From Ktedonobacteria bacterium brp13 (GTDB taxonomy: Bacteria > Chloroflexota > Ktedonobacteria > Ktedonobacterales > Ktedonobacteraceae): 64,000 nucleotides of DNA. Positions 1-9,442 of this stretch are shown here, in pieces (position 1 is the stretch's first letter; each line of letters begins with the position of its first letter). The stretch covers positions 5,084,001-5,148,000 of the forward strand of contig AP024096.1 of NCBI GenBank assembly GCA_015099395.1, read 5' to 3'. The notes beneath the pieces were generated by a model, which was not told the DNA's origin, made no database searches, and saw nothing but the letters and a program-made list of their open reading frames with translations. The position numbers and the translations under genes were made by a program.

Positions 1-2028
1 CTGCATCCAATGGAGCCGGTTGCTGATACCGCGGTGCGTATTCATGACGCCCTTCGGCTTGCCGGTTGAGCCAGAGGTATAGATCATATACGCGAGCTGC
101 TCAGGTCCGGTCTGGCTCTCAGGATTAGCGACCTGCTCATTGCGCAGGCTTTGATCCCAGTGAGCATCCAGCGTAATGACCTGTGCAGCGGTTGTAAGAA
201 ACTGCTCTTTCAGTTGTGGTTGGGTCAGCAAGACAGGGACATTGGCATCTTGTAGCATATACGCGAGCCTGTCTGCTGGATAGCTTGGGTCCAGCGGCAC
301 ATATGCGCCACCAGATTTCAGCACCGCGAGCAGAGCTTCGACCATCTCGATCGAACGTTCCATGCTGACACCAATCAACGTATCCGGACCAGCACCCAGC
401 ACTTGCAGCTGGCGTGCCAGATGATTAGCGGCATTGTTGAGCTCGCGATAGGTGCGGGTCTCACCTTCGAAGCTCAGTGCGATCGCATCAGGTGTACGTT
501 CAACCTGCTGCTCGATCAGTGTATGGAGTGTCGTCTGGGCTGGGAAATCGCTCTGCGTCGCATTCCAGGTGTGCAGCAGGGTCTGTTGCTCCTCGGGTGT
601 CAGGAAGGCGATGTCTGCAATAGGTTGTGAGGGATCAGCGACGATACTGTTGAGAACCATCTGCCAGTGGCGAATTAGACGGGCAGCGGTCGCCTCCTCG
701 AAGAGATCAGTATTGTATTCCAGCCATGCCACGAAGCCATCGGCTCGATTGTCGAGTATCAGCGAGAGCTCAAATTTCGCGGTCTTCGTCTCTACGTCGG
801 CCTGCGTAATGGTCCAGCCCGGAGCGAGCGGTGGCAGGGGAGGTTGTAGCGAGATGAGTACCTGTATAAGCGGATTGCGGCTCGGATCGCGTTGGGGGCG
901 CAGTTCTTTGACCAGGTATTCAAAAGGAACGTCCTGATGATCCTGTGCCTCGACGACGACGTCGCGTACGCGAAGGAGCTGTTCACGGAAGGTTGGATTG
1001 CCCGAGAGATCATTGCGAATGACGAGTGGATTAAGGAAGACACCGATCAGATCCTGCGTCTGTGCTGGTCGGCGTCCAGCGGTTATCGCACCGGTCAGCA
1101 TATCGGTCTGACCGGTATAGTGATAGAGTAGCGTATTGAAGGAGGCCGCCAGGATATGATACAGTGTTGCGTTCTCACTGCGTGCAATCTGTGTTAATTG
1201 CTCAATCAGTTCAGCGGAGAGGGTAAATGGTAATCGTGCTCCACGATGGCTCTCGACAGCGGGATAGGGATGGTCGGTTGGGAGATCCAGGGTGACCGGA
1301 GCATCTGCCAACTGCTGTTTCCAGTACGCGATCTGGCTGGTAATCTCCGGGCTCTGCAGCTGCTCACGTTGCCAGATGGCATAGTCGCCGTACTGGATGG
1401 GGAGCGGCGGTAGTGGGGATGGTTTCCCCTCAACGAATGCGGTATAGTAGGCGTAGAGCTGTGGTACGAGTACCTGGTAGATGACACCGTCAAAAAGGAT
1501 ATGATGGATGGTGAGATAGAGCCGGTGATCATCGTCGTCCAGGCGTATCAGGGTGGCGCGCAGCAGCGGCAATTGCGTGAGATCAAAGAGCGGGATCGCC
1601 TGCTCGGTGGCGAGCTGAACGGCACGCGTTTCGCGTTCAGCAGCCGGGAGTGACCGCAGATCAACCACGGGCATCTCCAGAGTCAGTTCTGGCTGTACCA
1701 CTTGCATTGGCTCGTCATCAACCAGCGGGAACGTTGTGCGCCAGAGTTCGTGGCGTGCGATAAATGCATTCAGGCTTTGCTCAAGTGCATGCACATCGAC
1801 CGGGCCAGGGATACGGACTGTCACGGACTCGTTATACACAGGGACATCGGGGATCAAGTGTGCTAATAACCACATTTGCTGTTGCCCAAATGAGAGCGGT
1901 GCGCAGTTTGCTTGTTGGCGTTTAGGGATAGTGTCTACCGTTTTATTTGCATTGTACGCATGTTTACCCTGGACATATTGTTTTAAAAGCGCACGTTGTG
2001 TATCTGATAATTTTTTTGACTTCACCAT
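1..2028 (-). CDS. Nonribosomal peptide synthetase, condensation-adenylation part (3' end outside window)
   Basis: The reading frame is open from an ATG at 2028 to the window edge, giving 676 codons. An AAGGA ribosome site lies about 8 bases upstream of the ATG. Residues ~45-480 form a condensation domain with the His motif HHILFDG. An adenylation domain follows, with the early core motifs seen (an LxYxEL-like stretch and the YTSGSTGKPKG loop near the window edge). The specificity pocket lies outside the window, so its amino acid cannot be read. C domains join the upstream carrier-bound residue to the next one. It is the third gene of a minus-strand run after the A-PCP protein and the P450, so it probably accepts their product. 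Domains beyond A are unknown. Confidence 0.93.
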   Translation of the reverse strand, partial: MVKSKKLSDTQRALLKQYVQGKHAYNANKTVDTIPKRQQANCAPLSFGQQQMWLLAHLIPDVPVYNESVTVRIPGPVDVHALEQSLNAFIARHELWRTTFPLVDDEPMQVVQPELTLEMPVVDLRSLPAAERETRAVQLATEQAIPLFDLTQLPLLRATLIRLDDDDHRLYLTIHHILFDGVIYQVLVPQLYAYYTAFVEGKPSPLPPLPIQYGDYAIWQREQLQSPEITSQIAYWKQQLADAPVTLDLPTDHPYPAVESHRGARLPFTLSAELIEQLTQIARSENATLYHILAASFNTLLYHYTGQTDMLTGAITAGRRPAQTQDLIGVFLNPLVIRNDLSGNPTFREQLLRVRDVVVEAQDHQDVPFEYLVKELRPQRDPSRNPLIQVLISLQPPLPPLAPGWTITQADVETKTAKFELSLILDNRADGFVAWLEYNTDLFEEATAARLIRHWQMVLNSIVADPSQPIADIAFLTPEEQQTLLHTWNATQSDFPAQTTLHTLIEQQVERTPDAIALSFEGETRTYRELNNAANHLARQLQVLGAGPDTLIGVSMERSIEMVEALLAVLKSGGAYVPLDPSYPADRLAYMLQDANVPVLLTQPQLKEQFLTTAAQVITLDAHWDQSLRNEQVANPESQTGPEQLAYMIYTSGSTGKPKGVMNTHRGISNRLHWMQ

Positions 2029-2147
2029 TAAACATGTCCTTACATTTATAGCAAGAAGTGTATCGTTTTTTACATAGAAATGGGCAAAAAGCACCCTGGT
2101 ACCTTCCCAATACAAACAGTATCAGGGCGCGTCAGGGCGCGTCATAA

Positions 2148-3389
2148 TTAGAAGGTGACTGGCAGTGACTTGATCCCACGCAGACCCAGGTTATCGCGCC
2201 ATTGAATCGGTTCTGGCACCAGTTGTAGATCTGGCATACGCCTGAATACAGTATCGAAGACGATCTGTCCTTCGATGCGGGCCAGTGGTGCTCCGAAGCA
2301 GAAGTGATTCCCCCAGGCAAAGGCCATGTGTCGATTATCTGTGCGTGTAATATCGAAGCGATCCGGGTCCTCAAAGCGCTCGGGGTCACGATTGGCGGCA
2401 CCCATCACGGCAATGACGGCCTGACGTTTTTTGATCTGTTTTCCACCAAGCTCGATATCGTCTGGTGCTAGACGAGCGGTATGCTGGCTTGGACTCTCGT
2501 AGCGCAGCATTTCCTCGACGGCGGATGGGACCAGTGTCAGGTCGGTCTTTAACTTCTCCAGTTGCTCTAGATTGCGTAGCAGCGTGAGCAGCCCGTTCCC
2601 GATCAGATTGGTTGTCGTCTCCTGCCCGCCTACCATCGTGATGATGGTATTAACGACAATCTCATCATCGCTCAGATGATCCCCATCTAATTCGGCGGAG
2701 ATAAATGCGCTGATCAAGCCTTCACGGGGATGTTCATGTTGATCTTTGACATGTGCGCCGAAATATTCCAGCATTTCTTCTACGCTCTTCAATGCTTGCT
2801 CGGCAAAGTCTGGATTGTGCTGGAAGTTCCCCAGAATCTGGGCGAAGTCGGCGGACCACGCGGTAAGCTGCCGCCAATCGGAGGTTGGGACGCCCAGCAT
2901 TTCGGCCGTGACAATCGCGGGTAAGGGGTAGGCGAGGTCCGTGATGACATCCATGCTGCCTTTACTTTGTACTGCATCGAGCAGATCATCGCAGATCTCT
3001 TGAATGTGTGAGCGCAGTAGCTCGACACGCCGTGGCGTAAACGCCTTTGATGCCAGGCTACGAATACGGGTGTGTTGTGGTGGGTCCATGAAAATCATTT
3101 GCTTGACCATCACGCGGGCCAGCGGGGCCAATTTCTCCAGACCCATTGTGCTTAATTGCTCGTCGGTAAAGGCGCGATCAGCGGAAAACTGCTGAAAGAC
3201 CGTGCGTACATCGTCATAACGCGTGACGACCCAGGCATGCAGAAAATGATCCCAGTGCACCGGATCCTCGGTGCGTAAGCGCTGATAGAGCGGATAGGGA
3301 TTGCCCAGAACCTGCGGGTCAAGCAGATGAAAGAGACTTAAGGCAGCGGTCTGTTGTTGCTTTGCTGCTGATGCCTTTTTAAGTGCCAT
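2148..3389 (-). CDS. Cytochrome P450 (bacterial class I, CYP107-like)
   Basis: 413 residues, normal for a soluble bacterial P450. Seen: an I-helix GGQETTT motif (acid-alcohol pair for O2 activation) near residue 255, an ExxR-type EEMLR motif, and the heme-binding loop FAWGNHFCFG with the thiolate ligand at C364. No signal peptide or membrane anchor is present. It needs a ferredoxin and reductase, none of which is encoded nearby. It lies 57 bp after the A-PCP gene and 119 bp before the C-A gene on the same strand. Its inferred role is oxidation, most simply beta-hydroxylation, of the amino acid carried by the upstream PCP, as known for NovI, NikQ and the skyllamycin P450. Oxidation of the released peptide is the alternative. 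Confidence 0.95.
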   Translation of the reverse strand: MALKKASAAKQQQTAALSLFHLLDPQVLGNPYPLYQRLRTEDPVHWDHFLHAWVVTRYDDVRTVFQQFSADRAFTDEQLSTMGLEKLAPLARVMVKQMIFMDPPQHTRIRSLASKAFTPRRVELLRSHIQEICDDLLDAVQSKGSMDVITDLAYPLPAIVTAEMLGVPTSDWRQLTAWSADFAQILGNFQHNPDFAEQALKSVEEMLEYFGAHVKDQHEHPREGLISAFISAELDGDHLSDDEIVVNTIITMVGGQETTTNLIGNGLLTLLRNLEQLEKLKTDLTLVPSAVEEMLRYESPSQHTARLAPDDIELGGKQIKKRQAVIAVMGAANRDPERFEDPDRFDITRTDNRHMAFAWGNHFCFGAPLARIEGQIVFDTVFRRMPDLQLVPEPIQWRDNLGLRGIKSLPVTF

Positions 3390-3446
3390 AATAATGTAAC
3401 CTTTTATATTCTTCTACTTAATAAATATGAATGATATTGGTATGAG

Positions 3447-5327
3447 CTATTGATCTTGCCCTTGATGCAGTAATAATTGCGCTTCATCTTCGCACATTGC
3501 TGCGATTTTGTCTATAAGGCGCTGCTCAATTTCATCTGCAAGGAGTCGCACCGTCGGGGACTCAAAGAGTGTGCGCAGGGTGAGATTGACTTCAAATAAC
3601 GCCTGTATGCGTGCAATCATTTGTGTTCCCAGCAAGGAGTGACCGCCCAGCATGAAGAAGTTGTCATCTCTGCCCACATGCTCTATGCGTAGCAGTTCTC
3701 CGATGATCTTGCTTACCTGCTTTTCAACTACTGTGGCTAGCTCATCGCTTTCTTCGTCTGGCAACATATTCTCATCATTGGGTTCTGGCAAGGCTGCGCG
3801 GTCAAGTTTTCCGTTTGCCGTCAGCGGTAGTTGCTCAATCTGTACAAACGTAGCAGGAAGCATGTAGCTGGGAAGGTGATCGCTTAAGGCGTCGCGTATC
3901 TCGCTGGTTGTTAGCTCTGTCTCTGGTTGCATGATCAGGTAGGCGATCAATGACTTCTGCTCGGCATCCTCATCCTCGCTGGCAACTACTACGCTTGCTT
4001 GAATATCTTCTAGCTCGTTGAGCCAGTGGACGATCTCTCCAGGCTCAATGCGATAGCCACGGATCTTGATCTGGTGGTCTTCGCGACCAATAAACATAAT
4101 CTGTCCGTCCGGTAACGCGTAGGCCAGGTCCCCGGTTTTATAGAGTCGCGCCTGTGTGTCGTTGCTGAAGGGATCTTGAATGAAGCGCTCAGCCGTTAAC
4201 TCAGGACGGTGAAGATAGCCGCTTCCAACACTGGCTCCGCCAATATAGATCTCGCCCGTTGTTCCTACTGGCACTGGTTGCAAATCTTTGTCCAGAATAT
4301 GAATATCGACATGCGTAATAGAGCGTCCAATAGAAGGGGGTGTCTCAGGATGCTCTGTGGGGGGAATGACTCCTGACGTTGCGACGACCGTTGTTTCGGA
4401 TGGCCCATAGTTATTGACCAGCGCGAATGGCAATGCAGGGGTAGGATAGCGATGCAGTGTGTCTGCACCTGTGAGCAGATAGCGTAACGGGGCGCTGCCA
4501 GGCCACTCCAATTGCAGCAAGCTTTCGGCCAGCACAGTTGGCAAGAAGGTGATGGTAATTTTATTCTGGAGCAACCAGTCACGTAGGGCAACGGGCGTCA
4601 CACGTGTTTCTTCGTCTGGAATGTAGAGGCTGGCCCCTTTGGTGAGATAGGGCCAGATTTCCCAGACCGCCGCGTCAAAGGCCGGACTGCTAATCTGCGT
4701 TGCGCGGTCGTCAGCTGTGACAGCAAAAGCTTCGTGATGCCATGCAACCAGGTTTGCTAGATTGTTGTGTGTAATTTGCACTCCCTTGGGCAGACCTGTG
4801 GAACCCGAGGTATAGATCACGTAGGCCAGGTCCTCACCAGCCACCGTTGTTTCAGGGTCTGCCTGGTCATGTGTCGCAAGTAATGCTGCCTGTGTATCCA
4901 GCAAAATAGCCTGTGTCAACTCCAGCCCTGGTTGTTCCGCCAGCTCCTGTTTTGTCACGACCAGCGGCATCTGTGCATCCTGTATCATATAGTTGATCCG
5001 CTCGACTGGATATGATGGGTCCATTGGAATATAAGCCGCGCCTGCCTTGAGTATGGCAAGCACGCTCACAATGAAGTCGGTGGAGCGCTCAAGGTAACAG
5101 CCAACAAGGGTATTGGGCCCAACTCCCTGGGATTGGAGGTAGTGAGCCAGTTGGTTCGCGCGCGTGTTCAGTTCATCATAGGTGAGCGTCTCTTGCCCTG
5201 AAATAAGAGCAATCTTTGTGCGAAAACGCGTCAGTACATCGGCGATGATGGAAGAAATATGTGCAGTATATGCATCAGTTGGTGTATTGAAATATTGCGA
5301 TAATGTGTCGCTATTGCTAAGCGGCAT
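3447..5327 (-). CDS. Stand-alone NRPS module A-PCP, predicted leucine-activating
   Basis: The start at 5327 is chosen over an in-frame ATG at 5390 because GGAGGTG lies 6 bases upstream. The protein is 626 residues. Adenylation motifs are present in order: YTSGSTGLPKG (A3), FDAAVWE (A4), NNYGPSETT (A5), YKTGDLA (A7), a GYRIEPGE-type A8, and NGKLDR (A10). A carrier domain with GGHSL follows; its Ser takes phosphopantetheine. Placing the pocket residues against GrsA PheA by eye gives D-A-W-F-L-G-N-V-V-K, which as I recall it is a known bacterial Leu code. There is no C or TE domain, so the loaded residue must be passed on in trans. It is the first gene of the run with the P450 and the C-A protein. 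Confidence 0.93.
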   Translation of the reverse strand: MPLSNSDTLSQYFNTPTDAYTAHISSIIADVLTRFRTKIALISGQETLTYDELNTRANQLAHYLQSQGVGPNTLVGCYLERSTDFIVSVLAILKAGAAYIPMDPSYPVERINYMIQDAQMPLVVTKQELAEQPGLELTQAILLDTQAALLATHDQADPETTVAGEDLAYVIYTSGSTGLPKGVQITHNNLANLVAWHHEAFAVTADDRATQISSPAFDAAVWEIWPYLTKGASLYIPDEETRVTPVALRDWLLQNKITITFLPTVLAESLLQLEWPGSAPLRYLLTGADTLHRYPTPALPFALVNNYGPSETTVVATSGVIPPTEHPETPPSIGRSITHVDIHILDKDLQPVPVGTTGEIYIGGASVGSGYLHRPELTAERFIQDPFSNDTQARLYKTGDLAYALPDGQIMFIGREDHQIKIRGYRIEPGEIVHWLNELEDIQASVVVASEDEDAEQKSLIAYLIMQPETELTTSEIRDALSDHLPSYMLPATFVQIEQLPLTANGKLDRAALPEPNDENMLPDEESDELATVVEKQVSKIIGELLRIEHVGRDDNFFMLGGHSLLGTQMIARIQALFEVNLTLRTLFESPTVRLLADEIEQRLIDKIAAMCEDEAQLLLHQGQDQ

Positions 5328-5399
5328 CAAGAACACCTCCAGCTTATCGCTGATCAGATCATACATAAAGCATTTTGGATGCTTGTGCAATGAATATTA

Positions 5400-5870
5400 C
5401 AAAGAACTACAATAAAAGATGAAAATTAGAGTATATAAAAGCGTTGAAAAAGTTTGCGCATTTATAATATTATAACAAAAAAAAACAATATTAAAAATAT
5501 TTTTGGGCCATGTCGTCAATTACTTTTGGCAATGGCACAACGATAGCCACGGTAGTAGGTTGGCTTTCGGAATAAGATCTTACTGCTGATTAGAAAACCT
5601 GAGTGTGTAACATTTGCTGCGATAGTGACGTTGGTTCTCGGAATAAGATCTTACTGTTACTATACATTACAGATGGGTTGGTTTTCAGCATCTTTTCTGC
5701 GGATAAGAAGAAAATACCATATGTTTCTATCTATCACTCTCAGCGCCGATTTCTGATTCAGCCGATCAGTACTTCTGCGTGGTTCGGTGGTGCTCTATAT
5801 TTCCTATGGATTTGACTCATCTTTATGCTTTTGTTACATAATATGATTTAGAAAAAGCTTTAGTATTCTG
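5400..5870. other. AT-rich intergenic region with two degenerate palindromic repeat copies
   Basis: No convincing gene. It holds the promoter side of the NRPS run and two decayed copies of the palindromic repeat found intact at three other places in the window. A short open frame at 5603-5815 lacks a ribosome site and any recognisable motif. Confidence 0.6.
5545..5655. repeat. Two degenerate copies of the stop-codon palindrome repeat
   Basis: The right-arm signature (TTGG, then CTTTCGG or TCTCGG, then AATAAGATCTTA) occurs twice, ending near 5586 and near 5653. The left arms are eroded, for example TTAGAAAACC near 5590. These copies have no intact minus-strand gene ending at them, unlike those at 25154, 31305 and 35911. 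Confidence 0.6.
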
Positions 5871-5953
5871 TCAAACTTCGTTTGATGGGTTGTTCGCCCG
5901 CTACGCGGGCGGTATAGGGGAGATGTCGGGGGCACAGCCCCATAGGCGTTAAC

Positions 5954-6745
5954 TTAAGCACTTGAACAACCGAAAAGAGAAGAAATCTCCCATCCAGAAA
6001 CAGGAGAGAAAGTGAGCAGGGAGACGATTCGACGGGCGTTAAAAAAAACGAACTCAAGCCGTGGCTGAAAGAGCAGTGGTGTTTGCCAGCGAAGGCGAGC
6101 GGCGAATTTGTGGCTTGCATGGAAGACGTGCTTCGAGTCTACCAGCAAGCATATGATGCGCGATACCCGCAGGTATGCTTAGATGAAACCAGCAAACAAT
6201 TACTGACGCATATGCGCGAGCCCAGCCCAATGAAACCAGGAAAACCCAAACGGGAAGATTATGAGTATGAACGTCGAGGAACCTGTAGCATTTTTCTGGC
6301 GTGTGAACCGCTCAGCGGAAAACGCTTTGTCCAAGCCAGTCCACAACGCACCCGGCAAGAATGGGCGCGTTTTGTGCATGAATTGATTGAAAAGCAGTAC
6401 CTAGAAGCCGAGAAAGTGATCCTGGTGATGGATAACTTGAACACCCATACGACAGGTTCTCTCTATGAAACGTTCGCTCCAGAAGTTGCTGAACGGCTTT
6501 GCAGGCGGTTGGAGATCCATTACACCCCCAAGCATGGAAGTTGGTTGAACATGGCAGAGATTGAACTAGGAATCTTGGGTCGTCAATGTTTGGATCGGCG
6601 TCTGGCGAGCCTGGATGACGTGCAAGCCGAAATGTACGCCTGGCAGAGTGAGCGCAACCAGGCAAAAGTGACGATCAACTGGCGTTTTACCACCGCGGAT
6701 ACACTCATCAAACTCAAACGCCTTTATCCATCAATTGAACAATGA
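5954..6745 (+). pseudogene. IS630-family transposase, 5'-truncated, OrfA/OrfB joined at a slippery A run
   Basis: The downstream frame (about 6047-6745) encodes the DDE catalytic half: CLDETS (first Asp), VMDNLNTHT (second Asp) and NMAEIELG (Glu). The upstream frame (opens after a stop at 5951-5953, ends at the TGA 6066-6068) carries a short OrfA remnant including ETIRRALKK. The frames meet at eight A residues (6041-6048). A -1 slip on A-AAA-AAA restores ALKKNELK, so programmed frameshifting, known in IS630 elements, could join them. The N-terminal HTH part expected in the family is missing, and no left terminal repeat was found, so the copy is probably dead. Confidence 0.85.
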
Positions 6746-6750
6746 CAAAG

Positions 6751-6838
6751 TACTAAGTACAATCAAGCAACAAACGTGGGATAAAACTTGCTCGGCAGGC
6801 ACAGACAATCCAAAAAAGTTGCTTGATTGTACTTAGTA
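6751..6838. mobile_element. 88-bp MITE-like element with perfect 21-bp inverted ends bounded by TA
   Basis: Bases 6751-6771 (TACTAAGTACAATCAAGCAA plus C) are the exact reverse complement of 6818-6838. TA at both outer edges fits the TA target duplication of IS630/Tc1/mariner elements. It starts 6 bp after the stop codon of the truncated IS630 transposase. It may be a non-autonomous derivative or a folded right end of that IS. Confidence 0.7.
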
Positions 6839-7061
6839 GCAACCAGCGTAAGATTCTGACATATTTTTGGCCGAAACGTCATCAAGATTATATTTAACTG
6901 CATGTGCAAGTTTTTTCTCTACCCTTAATGATGAGGGAGGAGAAAATTGAGGAGTGAGCTTGCCCTCAACAAGCCTCGCTCCAAATCTCGTCAGGGGCTG
7001 TCGTCCCTGCACCCCGCTGATAGGCACTTGCGTATCGCGTTATTGAAGAATGGGGATCGTT

Positions 7062-8663
7062 ATGAAAAATTGGAGGGTCCGCTCCTTTAATGCTCTGGTT
7101 CTCCTCGTCTTGTTTGTTCCACTACTGGTTTCTTGCTCAAATCCATTTAGCAAAGAAAACCCAGGCGATGCACAGTTTCGTAGTTCTGGGAGTAAAGGTA
7201 GTGCTCCAACCAATACAAGCGCAACCGCTACTGCCACGTATAACGCGATGTGCGATGGCAAGCAGCCCGCGAATACCGCTGCGGCAGGGATAACCGTTAC
7301 AATCAACAAGCAATGCGTGACGACCTCACAGTTCGCATCAGGTCTGACATTGTCCGATGGTTCTCTAGATATAGGCAATAGCAGTGACCCGACCGCGGCC
7401 GCAAATGTGCAGTCGATGATCAAGCAAGGTGTTAAATATGTAAATACGCCAATTATGGGTTGGGGCTTGCCCGATCCCTGGCCCGATCCCTCCACGCCCG
7501 GCCCAACTGACTGGAGTGCGCTTGATGGCCGTGTACAGATGGCAAAGAATCTGGGGGAAACGCCAATAATTACCCTGGCCATTGCTCCGTGGTGGATGAA
7601 AGGGACGTACGTTGGTCATGGCAAGACGCAGCCGTTGACCGCCGATCAAGAGTGGCAGTCGGTGGCCTTTGATTCTCGTATCCTGGATAATAAGATGGAT
7701 GCGTGGACGCACCTGGTGCAGGCAGTTGCACAGCGTTATATGCGGCCTCCGTATAATGTGCGTTATTTCCAGGTCTGGAATGAGCTCAAAGGCTATTACG
7801 ATCCTGATATCAACAATTACGATTTCACTACCAGCGCCGGTGAACCCGGTGGTGCCAATGCGAAGCATGGCTATACTTACATGTATAATCAGGTCTATAC
7901 GACCTTGATGAATGTTGCCAGTTCACTACAGATCGCCCAATCGACGGTAAAAGTTGGTGGTCCTTATGTCTTTGTCGATACCTGGTCCAATGCGCAGCAA
8001 AGCAATCCCTCAAATGTCGTGAAGCCTTATGGCATCTTTGACCAACGACCCCTTGATGTGTTGCAGTACTGGTTGCAGCATAAGGCCGGTGCTGGCTTTA
8101 TCACCTTTGATGCTTCTCTTGAGAACCGCGATACCATGAAGGTCCTGCATCAACAGCCCTTTGTGGCAGATAGCCTTTTTGCCGATACTGTTAAGTGGAT
8201 CCGCTCGCTTGATCCCACTCTTTATCCTGGTTCTACCACACTGCCGATCAATTTATCGGAATGGTTCTCATGGACTGAGATGGATAATACGTCTTTGCAG
8301 GAGGATAACGCGCTCAAAACCTCTACGATGGTTCAATTTATTCAAGCAGGCGGCGCGACCGCCTTATCCTGGAATAATGCGGGCAATGGTGGATCCGATT
8401 ATGGCCTCTGGACTCCTACTCTGCAGGTGGGAGGGGGACAGGCTAATCCCTGGTATGATAGCTATAAAGCGTTGATGGAAAACTTTGGGGTTGGCACAAA
8501 GCTCTATCAAACGAATGTCTCCAACCCGGCCAGCGTGGATGCCCTGGCATCAAGCGGAATGCTGCTGCTTGTCAATAAGACTGCTAATAGTGTACAGGTG
8601 CACGTTAACGGCTCTACCATAGCGTTGAACCCCTACCAGGTCAGCTTTACATCTCTCAAATAA
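7062..8663 (+). CDS. Lipoprotein with clan-A-like glycoside hydrolase TIM barrel
   Basis: The start at 7062 has GGGGA about 6 bases upstream; the earlier in-frame ATG (7050) has none. The 533-residue product opens with a lipoprotein signal peptide whose lipobox LVSC puts the lipidated Cys at residue 25. A Ser/Thr/Ala-rich linker follows. The body has VWNELKG (Asn-Glu, the usual acid/base of clan GH-A) and LSEW later (candidate nucleophile Glu), with many aromatic residues. This order is like GH39 and related beta-glycosidases; the exact family and substrate cannot be told. It probably acts outside the membrane on plant or microbial polysaccharide. It stands alone between mobile debris and the CoxG-like gene. 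Confidence 0.75.
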   Translation: MKNWRVRSFNALVLLVLFVPLLVSCSNPFSKENPGDAQFRSSGSKGSAPTNTSATATATYNAMCDGKQPANTAAAGITVTINKQCVTTSQFASGLTLSDGSLDIGNSSDPTAAANVQSMIKQGVKYVNTPIMGWGLPDPWPDPSTPGPTDWSALDGRVQMAKNLGETPIITLAIAPWWMKGTYVGHGKTQPLTADQEWQSVAFDSRILDNKMDAWTHLVQAVAQRYMRPPYNVRYFQVWNELKGYYDPDINNYDFTTSAGEPGGANAKHGYTYMYNQVYTTLMNVASSLQIAQSTVKVGGPYVFVDTWSNAQQSNPSNVVKPYGIFDQRPLDVLQYWLQHKAGAGFITFDASLENRDTMKVLHQQPFVADSLFADTVKWIRSLDPTLYPGSTTLPINLSEWFSWTEMDNTSLQEDNALKTSTMVQFIQAGGATALSWNNAGNGGSDYGLWTPTLQVGGGQANPWYDSYKALMENFGVGTKLYQTNVSNPASVDALASSGMLLLVNKTANSVQVHVNGSTIALNPYQVSFTSLK

Positions 8664-8704
8664 TATAGCAGCTTTCCCAGCTTGCAAACACGGCAAAACC
8701 GTAG

Positions 8705-8725
8705 GGAACGAGCTTACCTCGTTCC
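8705..8725. other. Short perfect hairpin
   Basis: GGAACGAG (8705-8712) pairs with CTCGTTCC (8718-8725) around a 5-base loop, just downstream of the glycoside hydrolase. It could help stop that transcript, but no T run follows on the plus strand. Confidence 0.4.
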
Positions 8726-8756
8726 GCTGAGGGCACAGCCCGAAGGACCCGTACCA

Positions 8757-8789
8757 TCAAAAAACCGCCCTGTAACCATACAGGGCGGG
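8757..8789 (-). terminator. Rho-independent terminator of the CoxG-like gene
   Basis: A 10-bp GC-rich stem (8765-8774 with 8779-8788, loop ACCA) is followed on the minus strand by a run of six T. It lies about 35 bp beyond the stop of the minus-strand CoxG-like gene. Confidence 0.85.
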
Positions 8790-8823
8790 CGCACGGGGAG
8801 GGCATAGGCTTTCCTGATAGGCG

Positions 8824-9273
8824 TTATTTGAAATGCTTCTCCAGGTTTTTGAAGAAGCGGTCCAGCTCGCCTTTAACGGCAGGTTTGACGACGAACTCAG
8901 GGAGAGCCGCGACCTTTCCTTCCAGCACTGCCTCAGTGGCATAGTTGACGGTTGTCTGTGTGCCTTCATCCACGAGGTCAACTACGCAACGTGCATTGAT
9001 GGAACCAACAGCACTGCTGGGCGTGCTAATCAGCACCAGGTGTGATGGTTCGATAACATCTTCTGGCTTGATAAAGACATTGTATGTCCCGGACATACCA
9101 GGAATATTCAGTGAAATACCCAGGCGAATATGACGGCCAGTGGCCCAGCTAACCTCTGTATATTCAGCCTCGTTACAACCTGGAATACACTCCTTTAAAG
9201 TTGCTGGGTCCAGCAATGCCTGAAATACTTGTAATTGACTGGCATTAACTTTGTGTGAGCCGGTAATTTCCAT
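8824..9273 (-). CDS. CoxG/SRPBCC family protein (carbon monoxide dehydrogenase subunit G-like)
   Basis: 149 residues, single domain. The N-terminus (MEITGS, then a VFQALLDP stretch and ECIPGC) matches the CoxG branch of the START/SRPBCC hydrophobic-pocket fold. The C-terminal third is an amphipathic helix ending LDRFFKNLEKHF. CoxG proteins occur with molybdenum CO dehydrogenases, where they help membrane attachment or assembly, but no coxMSL gene lies here. A general lipid or ligand-binding role is equally possible. It is a single-gene unit with its own terminator. Confidence 0.85.
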   Translation of the reverse strand: MEITGSHKVNASQLQVFQALLDPATLKECIPGCNEAEYTEVSWATGRHIRLGISLNIPGMSGTYNVFIKPEDVIEPSHLVLISTPSSAVGSINARCVVDLVDEGTQTTVNYATEAVLEGKVAALPEFVVKPAVKGELDRFFKNLEKHFK

Positions 9274-9442
9274 TATAAAATGGTCCTTTCTATCTCCATA
9301 CCTTTATTTGATATCCTACAATAACTATGACGTGACTATTATTCTGATCCACATGTTTTTGTAGAAATACTTATCTTCAAGATAATAGTCAAGTCATACA
9401 GACAAATCAATTAAAAAGCAAAGAAGTACTACTGCATTATTT

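Noticed and set aside
5603..5815. Open frame of 70 codons downstream of the repeats
   Set aside because: No ribosome site, odd composition and overlap with a repeat copy.
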